Below, one piece after another: positions 15,730 through 22,714 of a DNA stretch of 22,954 bases. Source of the DNA: Bdellovibrionaceae bacterium UBA2339 (lineage in GTDB: Bacteria > Bdellovibrionota > Bdellovibrionia > Bdellovibrionales > JAMPXM01). Positions within the stretch are counted from its first letter, which is position 1. Every line of letters begins with the position of its first letter. The notes under the pieces are model-generated. The model ran no database searches. It had not been told where the DNA came from and saw nothing but the letters and a program-made list of their open reading frames with translations. Location: NCBI GenBank assembly GCA_002344785.1, contig DDUL01000052.1, positions 102,671 through 125,624 on the forward strand. Reading direction: 5' to 3'. Made by a program: the position numbers and the translations under genes.

Positions 15730-17145
15730 ATGAGTTTAAATTTGATGCACATTAGAAACCAAAAAAGCACAAACAATCGGCGCTCTGACAAGCGCAATTG
15801 TGCCATGACTTGGTTTTCATTGGTCATATTTTGCATAACTCATGGCTCGGGACTTTTGCTGATGTCGTCTTATGCCTATGGAAATTCGGCCAATGGCATT
15901 AGACAAAACGGAACCGGCTTTTACGTAGTGAAGCAACGTGACACATTAAGCGATGTATTGGGAAATCTAGGCCTCGTTCCTATTTATGGAAAAAGAGGCA
16001 CCCTTCGGCAACTTCTTCAATGCGGGCAGTTCGAGAAGAATGGCGACCTTATTCGTCCTGGCCAAAAAGTTTTCTTTGATTTTGAAGCCGGAGAATCAGA
16101 TGCCCCATCCGCGCGAGATGCAGCTAGAGAAATTCGCATCACCGATTCGAGCATAGAAATTTCAGAGGAGTCTTTTAAGGCACCTGTAAAGCCGCAGGCA
16201 AATGGCCAATGTTCCACATTGGTTGTGAACATCGGGCCTAAGCGCAATATCGCAAGCGACTCAAGAGCGATGAGTTCAACTCGTTCAAGCGCCACTTCGA
16301 ATCAGCAACAGCAAAACCGCTTCAGTGACTCGGCCAATGAACAATCACCATCAAGGGTAGAATCTGTCCCATCCGATGAAACCGCACTGGGTGACAGCGC
16401 GGTCAACAGTCGCGAGCGAAGTGGTAGCACCTTCGCATTTGAATTATTGCAAGGATTTTCAAGGCTCGATTTGCAAACGTCCGTAGGTGGGTATTCGGAG
16501 CTTCTTTCAAAACCTTTTGTTGGATTTAAGTTGGACTGGCGAGAGCAGATCCATCAAAATTTGAATGTTGCTTTGTTGGTTTCAAAATTTAGAATCCCGC
16601 CTTCTGAGCCTTTTGGTGTTGCGGTTCAAGGTGACGCTGAATTTTCTGAAATCGGACTCGGGTTACTTTGGAAAACTAGCGACGAATCCAGTTTTTCGGT
16701 AGGACCTCTTTTTAAATATCAAACTCAGCCCATCTCGACACGGATTGGGGGCGGAATCATTCGTGTCGACTCTCCGCAGGTTTTGATCGGTGGTGCTCAA
16801 GCAGAGCACTTGCTTCAGTTTGATCAACACCGAAGGTTAAAGACGAACTTCTCACTTTGGTACGCACCGTATTCAAGCCAATCTGATTTTTCCATATCAA
16901 ACGGATACGGCTTCACAACGGATATTCGCTTGGTTCGCCAGGTTATGAGAAACTGGGAATTAAGCGGTGGAGTTTCTTATGGTTTCTCAACTTTTAAGTC
17001 CTCGTTAGGAGACCACTCGCGACAAGACCTGATGCTTGGCCTTGGCCTGATTTATCGCTTCGATGGCCAGGCCAGTACAGCAGGCAAGAGCATCGGCTCA
17101 CACAAGTTTGATGTGCCGAGCAGCCAGAAAGGAGATCGCCCATGA
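15730..17145 (+). CDS. LysM-like outer-membrane beta-barrel protein
   Basis: 471 residues. A basic n-region and hydrophobic stretch (about 27-48) form a signal peptide with cleavage near SYAYG. Residues 63-118 (GFYVVKQRDTLSDVLGNLG through RPGQKVFFDFE) resemble a LysM peptidoglycan-binding motif. A low-complexity Ser/Gln linker follows (about 180-235), then from about 240 amphipathic strands characteristic of an outer-membrane barrel, with a terminal strand ending IYRF near 452 and a short polar tail. Start choice is uncertain: the ribosome site is weak and an ATG at 15805 is possible. The stop overlaps the ATG of the DGR target lipoprotein, so the two are made together. It may anchor, export or display the variable protein (inference). 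Confidence 0.65.
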   Translation: MSLNLMHIRNQKSTNNRRSDKRNCAMTWFSLVIFCITHGSGLLLMSSYAYGNSANGIRQNGTGFYVVKQRDTLSDVLGNLGLVPIYGKRGTLRQLLQCGQFEKNGDLIRPGQKVFFDFEAGESDAPSARDAAREIRITDSSIEISEESFKAPVKPQANGQCSTLVVNIGPKRNIASDSRAMSSTRSSATSNQQQQNRFSDSANEQSPSRVESVPSDETALGDSAVNSRERSGSTFAFELLQGFSRLDLQTSVGGYSELLSKPFVGFKLDWREQIHQNLNVALLVSKFRIPPSEPFGVAVQGDAEFSEIGLGLLWKTSDESSFSVGPLFKYQTQPISTRIGGGIIRVDSPQVLIGGAQAEHLLQFDQHRRLKTNFSLWYAPYSSQSDFSISNGYGFTTDIRLVRQVMRNWELSGGVSYGFSTFKSSLGDHSRQDLMLGLGLIYRFDGQASTAGKSIGSHKFDVPSSQKGDRP

Positions 17146-19436
17146 AGGTTCCAATAAAATCAAAATCACGAATAGCACTTCAACCACGAACTCGATCAGC
17201 ATCAGTATCCGTAATAATGGGCATTTTCATGGCTAGCGCTTTTCTTACAGCCTGCGACAACCCATTAGGATCGAAGACCGTGTCTAACCCAGCGGTTGGA
17301 GATTCTGCTAATGGCGGTGGTGGTAACACCAACCCAGCTCAGTGCGATGCGATCGTATTCACACCACAATTACAAGCCGCTCTGTCAACAGGCGTAGACT
17401 CGGAAACGGTGACCCTTTCCGGCTGTGCAGAGCCGGTTCTGATCAGTGTCACGGGAGACGGCAGCCCGCAAATATTTAAAAACGGCACCTTGGTGTCGGG
17501 CTCTCAAACAGTTTTTACTGGCGATACGCTGCGAGTGCGTCTCACAACAAGTGCCCTTGAGAGCACAAATTCCCGAGCAACCCTTGCCATTGGCGGGTCA
17601 AGTGCTTTGTTCTCTGTAACCACCGGTGATTTCACACCGGGTGCTTTTTCTTTTTCACCAGCAACGGGCCAAGCGCTTTCCGCGAACGTCACTTCAAACC
17701 TAGCAACACTTGCAGGATTTGATGGAAGCTTAACTGCTACGGTCACGGGAGCAGGTTCCCCAGTGATCTTGGTGAACGGAAGTGTTGTTGGGGCTTCGGC
17801 CTCGGTAAGTTCTGGAAACGCTATTTCAGTGCGTCTGACTTCAGCGGCCACAGAAAACACAACCCGCCAAGCAACAGTAACAGTTGGGGGTGTGAGCGCC
17901 GTCTTTGATGTCACCACGACAGGTGATGCAACAGCGCCAAGCCTGACTTCGGTTTCTGGCCCAGCCAATGGATCATATAGACAAGATCAGCATCTTGATT
18001 TCACGGCAAACTTTACTGAGAGCGTGACGGTCAGCGGAACTCCACGATTTATTTTAAACATCGGCGGTGCAACCCGTTACGCGAACTATCTTTCAGGCTC
18101 AGGGACAGCAAGTCTTGTGTTCAGATACACGGTGCAGGCTTCGATGAACGACAGCAATGGAATTAACATTGGCAGTCTTCAGCTAAATGGTGGCACCATT
18201 CAGGATGCGGCTTCAAATAGCGCTGATCTTTCTTTCTTGGCACCTGATACGGCTCTGGTGCTCGTGGATACGACGGCGCCCACGGTGCAATCGGCATCAG
18301 GGCCTGCAAGTGCCACTTATGTTCCAGGTCAGTTTCTTAGCTTTGCGCTGACATTTAACGAAGCTGTGACAGTGACCGGTACACCGAGACTGACACTCAC
18401 CATCGGAAGCACCACGCGCTACGCCGATTATTTATCGGGAACAGGGACAAGCATCTTAAACTTCCGCTACACCGTGCAGGCGGGCGACGCCGACGCGGAC
18501 GGCATCGCTGTCGCAAGCCCTATCGATTTAAACAGTGGCACAATCGCTGACGTTGCAACTAACGCAGCTACCTTAACCTTCACAGCACCCAACACTAGCG
18601 GGGTTTTGGTGACCGAATGCCCAGCCAACTATGTGCCGATTCAGGCTTTAGCTCCTTACACCACCAGTTTTTTCTGTGTCGCCAAGTATGAAATGAAGAA
18701 TGTTGGCGGTGTGGCGACGTCGCAAGCCTCAGGCACACCTTGGGTCAGTATTCCACGCGGCACACTGGCCACAACAGCAGGTGGCGCTTGGAAAGCCTGC
18801 CGTGATCTTGGACATAGTTCAGGATCGGGCTACGATTTAATTTCCAACGCCCAGTGGCAAACGATTGCAAGAAACTTAGAAGGTGTTGGCTGGAACTGGT
18901 CCTCTAGCACTGTTGGCAACAGCGGCGGCATGAGCCGAGGGCATTCCGACAATTCACCGAGCAATTCATTGGCGGCTTCAACGGATGACAACGATTCGTG
19001 TACAGGCACTGGTCAAACCTGTGATCTTTCGACCTGGAGTGATCAGCGCCGCGTTCACAGGCTTTCGAGCGGTTCGTACCTATGGGACATCGCTGGTAAC
19101 GTATGGGAATGGGTGCAAGACAACAATTCTACAAACTTTGGTGCGGACGGTTACATTTCAACCATCACGCCTGCAAATCGTCCCAATACGGGCACCATCG
19201 GTGGTGTTCTAAACAATGCCAACTATCACTTTGGCCCAGCCGGCGACTACACGGGCCTGTCAAGTTCGCCATATGGTGGTCTTGGACATGGTTGGTTGAA
19301 TTACTCTGCCGGTGCGATTCTTCGCGGCGGTAGCTGGAGCAATGGCGTGGTTACGGGCGTGTTCTCGACGTCCCTGGGTGTCGGTCCGGCGGCTACGTCC
19401 TCCAGCTTCGGGTTCCGCTGTGTCTGGTCGCCTTAA
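17142..19436 (+). CDS. DGR target: variable surface lipoprotein with Ig-like repeats and FGE/CLec-like domain
   Basis: 764 residues. The lipoprotein signal ends in LTAC with the lipidated Cys38 and Asp at +2. Two related beta domains occupy about 69-160 and 168-258, and two Ig-like repeats about 264-375 and 378-489 (shared VTVSGTPR..L.IG..TRYA.YLSG.GT). From about 492 comes an FGE-sulfatase/C-type-lectin fold domain with GNVWEWVQD (652-660), GAILRGGSW (724-732) and the terminal GFRCVWS typical of DGR targets. Thirteen residues (731, 733, 737, 742, 744, 746, 747, 750, 751, 753-756) differ from what the template repeat would encode, so this binding face has been diversified. It probably displays a changing ligand-binding tip; the ligand is unknown. 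Translationally coupled to the LysM-barrel gene. Confidence 0.92.
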   Translation: MKVPIKSKSRIALQPRTRSASVSVIMGIFMASAFLTACDNPLGSKTVSNPAVGDSANGGGGNTNPAQCDAIVFTPQLQAALSTGVDSETVTLSGCAEPVLISVTGDGSPQIFKNGTLVSGSQTVFTGDTLRVRLTTSALESTNSRATLAIGGSSALFSVTTGDFTPGAFSFSPATGQALSANVTSNLATLAGFDGSLTATVTGAGSPVILVNGSVVGASASVSSGNAISVRLTSAATENTTRQATVTVGGVSAVFDVTTTGDATAPSLTSVSGPANGSYRQDQHLDFTANFTESVTVSGTPRFILNIGGATRYANYLSGSGTASLVFRYTVQASMNDSNGINIGSLQLNGGTIQDAASNSADLSFLAPDTALVLVDTTAPTVQSASGPASATYVPGQFLSFALTFNEAVTVTGTPRLTLTIGSTTRYADYLSGTGTSILNFRYTVQAGDADADGIAVASPIDLNSGTIADVATNAATLTFTAPNTSGVLVTECPANYVPIQALAPYTTSFFCVAKYEMKNVGGVATSQASGTPWVSIPRGTLATTAGGAWKACRDLGHSSGSGYDLISNAQWQTIARNLEGVGWNWSSSTVGNSGGMSRGHSDNSPSNSLAASTDDNDSCTGTGQTCDLSTWSDQRRVHRLSSGSYLWDIAGNVWEWVQDNNSTNFGADGYISTITPANRPNTGTIGGVLNNANYHFGPAGDYTGLSSSPYGGLGHGWLNYSAGAILRGGSWSNGVVTGVFSTSLGVGPAATSSSFGFRCVWSP
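19303..19428 (+). repeat. DGR variable repeat (VR)
   Basis: 126 bases aligned without gaps to the template repeat at 22183-22308 (offset 2880). Nineteen differences occur, all where TR has A: nine A to G, seven A to T, three A to C. Ten TR adenines are unchanged and none of the 97 non-adenine positions differ. All changes fall at codon positions 1 or 2. The invariant 3' end, GGTTCCGCTGTGTCTGGT, is followed by differing bases (TCGCC against TCCTC), the usual position of the initiation-of-homing region. Confidence 0.97.
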
Positions 19437-19524
19437 TTGAAAACAAGAATCGGATCGAAGCCGTGCCTGGTTAAACCCTTAAGCTCTTAAACCCTTTTCC
19501 CTGTCCCCGTGAATTTTTCTAAAG

Positions 19525-19560
19525 GGGCTCGCTTTCAAGCGAGCCCAAAATATTTTTTTT
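19525..19560 (+). terminator. Rho-independent terminator after the DGR target gene
   Basis: A perfect ten-pair stem (19525-19534 with 19537-19546, arms starting GGGCTCGC and ending GCGAGCCC, tiny loop) is followed by CAAAATA and a run of eight T ending at 19560. It lies 89 bases after the target stop codon. A role as the post-VR hairpin known in some DGRs is possible but it is about 97 bases from VR, further than usual. Confidence 0.72.
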
Positions 19561-19739
19561 CGGCAATTGCCGCATATTTCCGGCAAGATTCGGCGAAGCA
19601 CGGCAAAAAAATGCCCGCGTTCGGCAAAGTCTTGCCGTGTTATTACTGTGTATTGCCGAATCGTTGCCAAATCCAGAGCTTGCGGCAAGGTTTTGCCGCA
19701 CATTGCCGGAACATGCGTAAATCCTTGCCGCAATTGCCG
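19561..19739. repeat. Helically phased array of TTGCCG/CGGCAA motifs
   Basis: Twelve exact hexamers in 179 bases: CGGCAA starts at 19561, 19581, 19601, 19622 and 19683; TTGCCG starts at 19567, 19632, 19653, 19693, 19703, 19725 and 19734. Near copies lie at 19591 (CGGCGA) and 19664 (TTGCCA). Apart from the palindrome at 19561-19572, spacings are about 9-11 or 19-22 bases, so the sites face one side of the helix. Some pairs form hairpins, for example TGCGGCAA-GGTT-TTGCCGCA (19681-19700) and CGGCAA-AGTC-TTGCCG (19622-19637). The array sits just upstream of the HTH gene. Likely an operator array; a structured RNA is the alternative. Short frames here are products of the repeats. Confidence 0.85.
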
Positions 19740-19770
19740 AATGGATTGATCACTGGTACACGGAATTTCA

Positions 19771-20706
19771 ATGTCTGAAAACCCCCAAAACCATTCACCA
19801 AAACGATCTTTAATGCAGCTCTCTGTTCAGGCCGCAGCCCGGTATATCAATTTACCTGAGCGAACGATTCGTCATCACCTTAAAACAAAAAAGCTTGTAG
19901 GTCATAAGGTTGGTAAGGAGTGGTTTATCGACCGAGCCTCCGTCGACGCTTTTGCCCAGCGATATGGTTTTGTGACCGGGCCACTTGAGCCCGAAGAGAT
20001 CAAACCCAGCGACGTACTGTCGCAGTCAGAAAGTTCACCCATTCGGCCCCTGCCATCGGAGGCTGATGACACCGAAAAAACAGCCCCCAAATCCAGCAAC
20101 GAGGCAAAACATTCAGACCCAGCCAAAGACATGAAGCAAAAGGCCCGGCAACCGCGAGCACTCTTTTCGCTGCGAGTTTTTCAGTTAAGCCTAGCCATTT
20201 TTAAAGAGAGTTCGCCGTTTTCTGCCGCTGATCTTGAGGCATCTGATCGAGAAAATTCGGTTGAAATGCGAAAGACAGAAGCACCTCAATCGAAGAATCC
20301 ACTGCACGTTCGAATCAACACTTTAAAACTTGAGTACTTTGGTTTGTTAGGGCGTGGGTTTTATAGTTTTCATTACCGAGAGAAAATATGTGCCTACCGC
20401 GAAGCTCGCAATCGTCTTGCTGAGATGACGGCACTTTATTTGGTCGCAGATGGCACGCAGGCGCTTGGACTTCGGCTAGAGTCTGAGGTGTTACCGGCTC
20501 TTGGAGCTCTCTTGCGATTGACCGAGAAAAATGCAGCTATGCGATCTGCTGCTGGACCTGTCGGTCCCGGTTTCGGTAGCGCCGTGAGCGCTGCGCCGAT
20601 GCTGATGCAGGCGGTCCCGTTTACAACTGGATATTGGACTTCGCCACACAGTTCGCCATTTCATTTTGGGAGCGGGTCGGACCCGATAATGACAAACGGT
20701 GGCTAA
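19771..20706 (+). CDS. HTH DNA-binding protein with C-terminal helical (possibly Avd-like) domain, DGR-associated
   Basis: 311 residues. Residues about 15-67 form an excisionase/MerR-type HTH with wing (SVQAAARYINLPERTIRHHL, then KVGKEWFIDRASVDAF). A disordered Ser/Pro/Glu-rich linker runs to about 125. Residues about 127-258 are helical, starting RALFSLRVFQLSLAIFKE, reminiscent of four-helix-bundle Avd/IVP proteins; this second point is tentative. The tail is Gly/Pro/Ser-rich. The gene overlaps the Avd gene by eight bases and so belongs to the DGR operon. The phased hexamer array lies directly upstream and is the natural candidate for its binding sites. The ribosome site (CGGAA) is weak. Confidence 0.72.
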   Translation: MSENPQNHSPKRSLMQLSVQAAARYINLPERTIRHHLKTKKLVGHKVGKEWFIDRASVDAFAQRYGFVTGPLEPEEIKPSDVLSQSESSPIRPLPSEADDTEKTAPKSSNEAKHSDPAKDMKQKARQPRALFSLRVFQLSLAIFKESSPFSAADLEASDRENSVEMRKTEAPQSKNPLHVRINTLKLEYFGLLGRGFYSFHYREKICAYREARNRLAEMTALYLVADGTQALGLRLESEVLPALGALLRLTEKNAAMRSAAGPVGPGFGSAVSAAPMLMQAVPFTTGYWTSPHSSPFHFGSGSDPIMTNGG

Positions 20707-21136
20707 ACAAAATCCAGACAAGAAGTCTCCGCAGGTATTTTCAGATGCCTATGCACTTTGTTTACAAGTATTTCACTATTCGAAGTCAATTCCAAAGCCC
20801 TATCGACCTACATTGGGCCGCAGACTTGAAGAGTCTGGCCTTGAAGTTTTGTTGCTTCTAAAAAAGAGCCTCTATTTGCAACCAGGACAACAAAAAGTTG
20901 CTGCTCTAACGACGCTGAGCCAGCACCTGAATGATCTTAGGACCTTGCTCGATCTTTGCCGCGATTTAGCGTTATTGACGCCCGCATCTTATCAGCAACT
21001 CTCTGATCTCGGCCTCAAAATTGGCGCTGGTGTCGGAGCGCTATTAAAGCACCACAAAAATCGCGAGCCGTCCAATCTCATGAAAGCCACTCACAACCAG
21101 ACCGATCGCGGCCTAGAAAGTGGTGCTGCAGAATGA
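20699..21136 (+). CDS. avd: Avd: DGR accessory variability determinant
   Basis: 145 residues, all helical, from a GTG at 20699 overlapping the end of the HTH gene. The Avd-family signature is visible at 31-57 (IPKPYRPTLGRRLEESGLEV and following Leu-rich helix), then LSQHLNDLRTLLDLCRDL and LSDLGLKIGAGVGALLKH near the end. Avd forms a pentameric barrel that binds the DGR reverse transcriptase and template RNA and is needed for mutagenic cDNA synthesis. The stop overlaps the RT start (ATGA). Confidence 0.88.
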   Translation: MAKQNPDKKSPQVFSDAYALCLQVFHYSKSIPKPYRPTLGRRLEESGLEVLLLLKKSLYLQPGQQKVAALTTLSQHLNDLRTLLDLCRDLALLTPASYQQLSDLGLKIGAGVGALLKHHKNREPSNLMKATHNQTDRGLESGAAE

Positions 21137-22137
21137 CTTTGCTGGAAAGGGTCGCTTCACCTGAGAACCTGATCCAAGCCTTTTACGAATGTTCAAGGGG
21201 TAAAAAACAATCGCATGGTTTTGCCAGACTCCAGGTGCAGCGCAGTGCCTGGTTCGCCGAGACTCGCCAAAGAATTTTATGCGATGAGTATGCATGGGGA
21301 GTGTACAGAACCCTTTGGGTTTGCGATCCAAAAAGACGCCAAGTTATGGCAGCGCCATTTGCTGATCGAGTGGTTCATCATGCCATTCATCGTGTGATTG
21401 AGCCAATTCTTGATCCGCACTTTGTTCCAACCGTCTTTGCTTGTCGAAAAGAGAAGGGATCAAGGCTTGCGGCCCAGTTGTTGTGGCGAGCGCTTTCGCA
21501 GATGGGCTCTAAAAGATTCACGATTAAACTGGATGTAAAGCAGTACTTTGCCTCGATACGGCATGATTTGCTTTTTGAAAAGTTAGAGTCCGCACTTCCG
21601 GATAGCTCGTTGTCTGGCTTGCTGCTGTCGCTTCTTCAGTCGCCTGAGGAGTGCCGGACTGTAGGACGAGGCATTCCAATTGGGAATTTAACCTCGCAGC
21701 TCTTTGCTAATTTTTACCTTCGTGAGGCTGACGCCCTCGCTTGGACTCGGTTGAGCGCCCCTTCAGTTGGCTACTACACACGGTATATGGATGATTTTGT
21801 GTTGATCCATCCAGACAAAAAAACCTGTCTCGATGTGGCCAGAGATGTGCGTGCATTTGTGAAAGATCAGCTCGATTTGAAAATTCCCGAATCTAAACGT
21901 GTCGTGCTAGGAGCTGCGCCCGTACCTTTTTTGGGTTTCTGCTTCGATACAGATCGGTACTGGGTTCTCAACAGGAATCGCAGGCGAGCCCAGCGCCGAA
22001 TCAACAAGTTGACAAAAGACGTTCACAGCGGGCTTGTGCCCGTGAGTCGTTTGGCGATATCGGATCTGACGTTTCGTGCCTGGTCAGATCTCAGTTTTGA
22101 TTATCACAAAAAAACAAAACCGGTTTTGTTCTCATGA
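21133..22137 (+). CDS. DGR reverse transcriptase
   Basis: 334 residues, normal for DGR enzymes. The catalytic motif A has Asp134 in IKLDVKQYF. GIPIGNLTSQLFANFYL (180-196) carries the IGN.TSQ form characteristic of DGR and related RTs, where error-prone types have Ile/Leu rather than the Gln of retroviral enzymes. The catalytic box is YMDD (218-221), followed by a thumb with FLGFCFD and a basic RNRRRAQRR. It copies the template RNA into adenine-mutated cDNA. Coupled to avd (ATGA). The template repeat begins 46 bases after its stop. Confidence 0.96.
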   Translation: MTLLERVASPENLIQAFYECSRGKKQSHGFARLQVQRSAWFAETRQRILCDEYAWGVYRTLWVCDPKRRQVMAAPFADRVVHHAIHRVIEPILDPHFVPTVFACRKEKGSRLAAQLLWRALSQMGSKRFTIKLDVKQYFASIRHDLLFEKLESALPDSSLSGLLLSLLQSPEECRTVGRGIPIGNLTSQLFANFYLREADALAWTRLSAPSVGYYTRYMDDFVLIHPDKKTCLDVARDVRAFVKDQLDLKIPESKRVVLGAAPVPFLGFCFDTDRYWVLNRNRRRAQRRINKLTKDVHSGLVPVSRLAISDLTFRAWSDLSFDYHKKTKPVLFS

Positions 22138-22182
22138 CCAAAGAGGCTTGTATTTTTACAGGAGTGTCGACTTTTTGCCACG

Positions 22183-22308
22183 ACTCTGCCGGTGCGATTC
22201 TTCGCGGCGGTAACTGGAACAATGGCGTGAATACGGGCGTGTTCACGACGAACCTGAATAACGGTCCGACGAATACGAACACCAACATCGGGTTCCGCTG
22301 TGTCTGGT
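22183..22308 (+). repeat. DGR template repeat (TR)
   Basis: The invariant donor copy, with 29 adenines clustered in AAC, AAT and ACN codons, as expected for a template tuned to change amino acids. Encoded in the target's frame it would read GGNWNNGVNTGVF and NLNNGPTNTNTNIGFRCVW. It lies just downstream of the RT gene. It is also inside an open frame (22134-22319) whose ATG overlaps the RT stop; whether this is translated is unknown, and I do not call it a gene. Confidence 0.97.
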
Positions 22309-22437
22309 TCCTCTTCTGAGGTCGTCTGAGACTGGGGTAAAGGGGTGTTATACCAAGGCTTGAGAAATTTGAACTCTGAACACAGTCCGCTTTCAAGACT
22401 TCGTTTTGGACGGCAGTTCTTCGATTCAAGGCCTTTT

Positions 22438-22458
22438 AAAAAGTGAAGACATTTTCAC
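22438..22458 (-). terminator. Weak terminator-like hairpin for the leftward small gene
   Basis: On the minus strand GTGAA (22458-22454) pairs with TTCAC (22447-22443) across six bases and is followed by five T. The stem is short and AT-rich, so this is tentative. It lies about 90 bases downstream of the 55-residue membrane-protein gene. Confidence 0.3.
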
Positions 22459-22490
22459 CACCAGGCACTGAGACAAATCCGAGGCTGGCT

Positions 22491-22513
22491 GCCCCGAGGT
22501 AAACCCTCGGGGC
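22491..22513. terminator. Strong GC-rich hairpin between DGR and the right-end gene
   Basis: GCCCCGAGG and CCTCGGGGC form a perfect nine-pair stem with loop TAAAC. No T-run follows on either strand. Standing between the rightward DGR and a leftward gene, it may end or protect the template RNA, or block both transcripts. Function is inferred only from position. Confidence 0.5.
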
Positions 22514-22546
22514 GGGGTCTAAAGTTGAAAGTGAATTCTTGACGGC

Positions 22547-22714
22547 TTACTTCGTCAACTGGCGATTCAGTTCGCGAAGGCTAATGAGACCATGACTGTG
22601 TGCTTTAGCGGCTTCGTCTCTCATAGTTCGGGTGAGGTCGATGAGCCCTCCAGCAAAACCGACCACTAATGCAAATTGCAGGAGCCCTAAAACAATTCGA
22701 GTGATTAGATTCAT
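22547..22714 (-). CDS. Small single-pass membrane protein, 55 residues
   Basis: ATG at 22714 with GGAGG five bases upstream. One hydrophobic helix at about 5-25 (ITRIVLGLLQFALVVGFAGG), then a polar C-terminal helix (DLTRTMRDEAAKAH, SLRELNRQLTK). No family recognised. Transcribed toward the DGR and likely not part of it. The good ribosome site and clear topology support it as a real gene. Confidence 0.6.
   Translation of the reverse strand: MNLITRIVLGLLQFALVVGFAGGLIDLTRTMRDEAAKAHSHGLISLRELNRQLTK

Larger units (their letters stand above)
22309..22546. other. Non-coding stretch after TR
   Basis: 238 bases with no supported gene. The left part probably forms the 3' region of the DGR template RNA needed for priming. 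The right part holds two hairpins listed separately. Minus-strand frames across TR here (for example 22091-22429) are antisense shadows. Confidence 0.5.

Noticed and set aside
19561..19739. TTGCCG array as a CRISPR or iteron array
   Set aside because: Units are six bases in mixed orientation with no long direct repeat or uniform spacers, and no replication or cas gene is adjacent.
19479..19778. Several 60-89-codon frames over the terminator and hexamer array
   Set aside because: They arise from the repeats, overlap one another on both strands and lack ribosome sites or protein-like composition.
19303..22308. TR/VR pair as an ordinary duplication
   Set aside because: All 19 differences are at adenines of one copy, with none at 97 other positions; random divergence would not give this.
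22091..22429. 112-codon minus-strand frame over the TR
   Set aside because: It is antisense to the RT end and TR, whose functions are clear from motifs and alignment.
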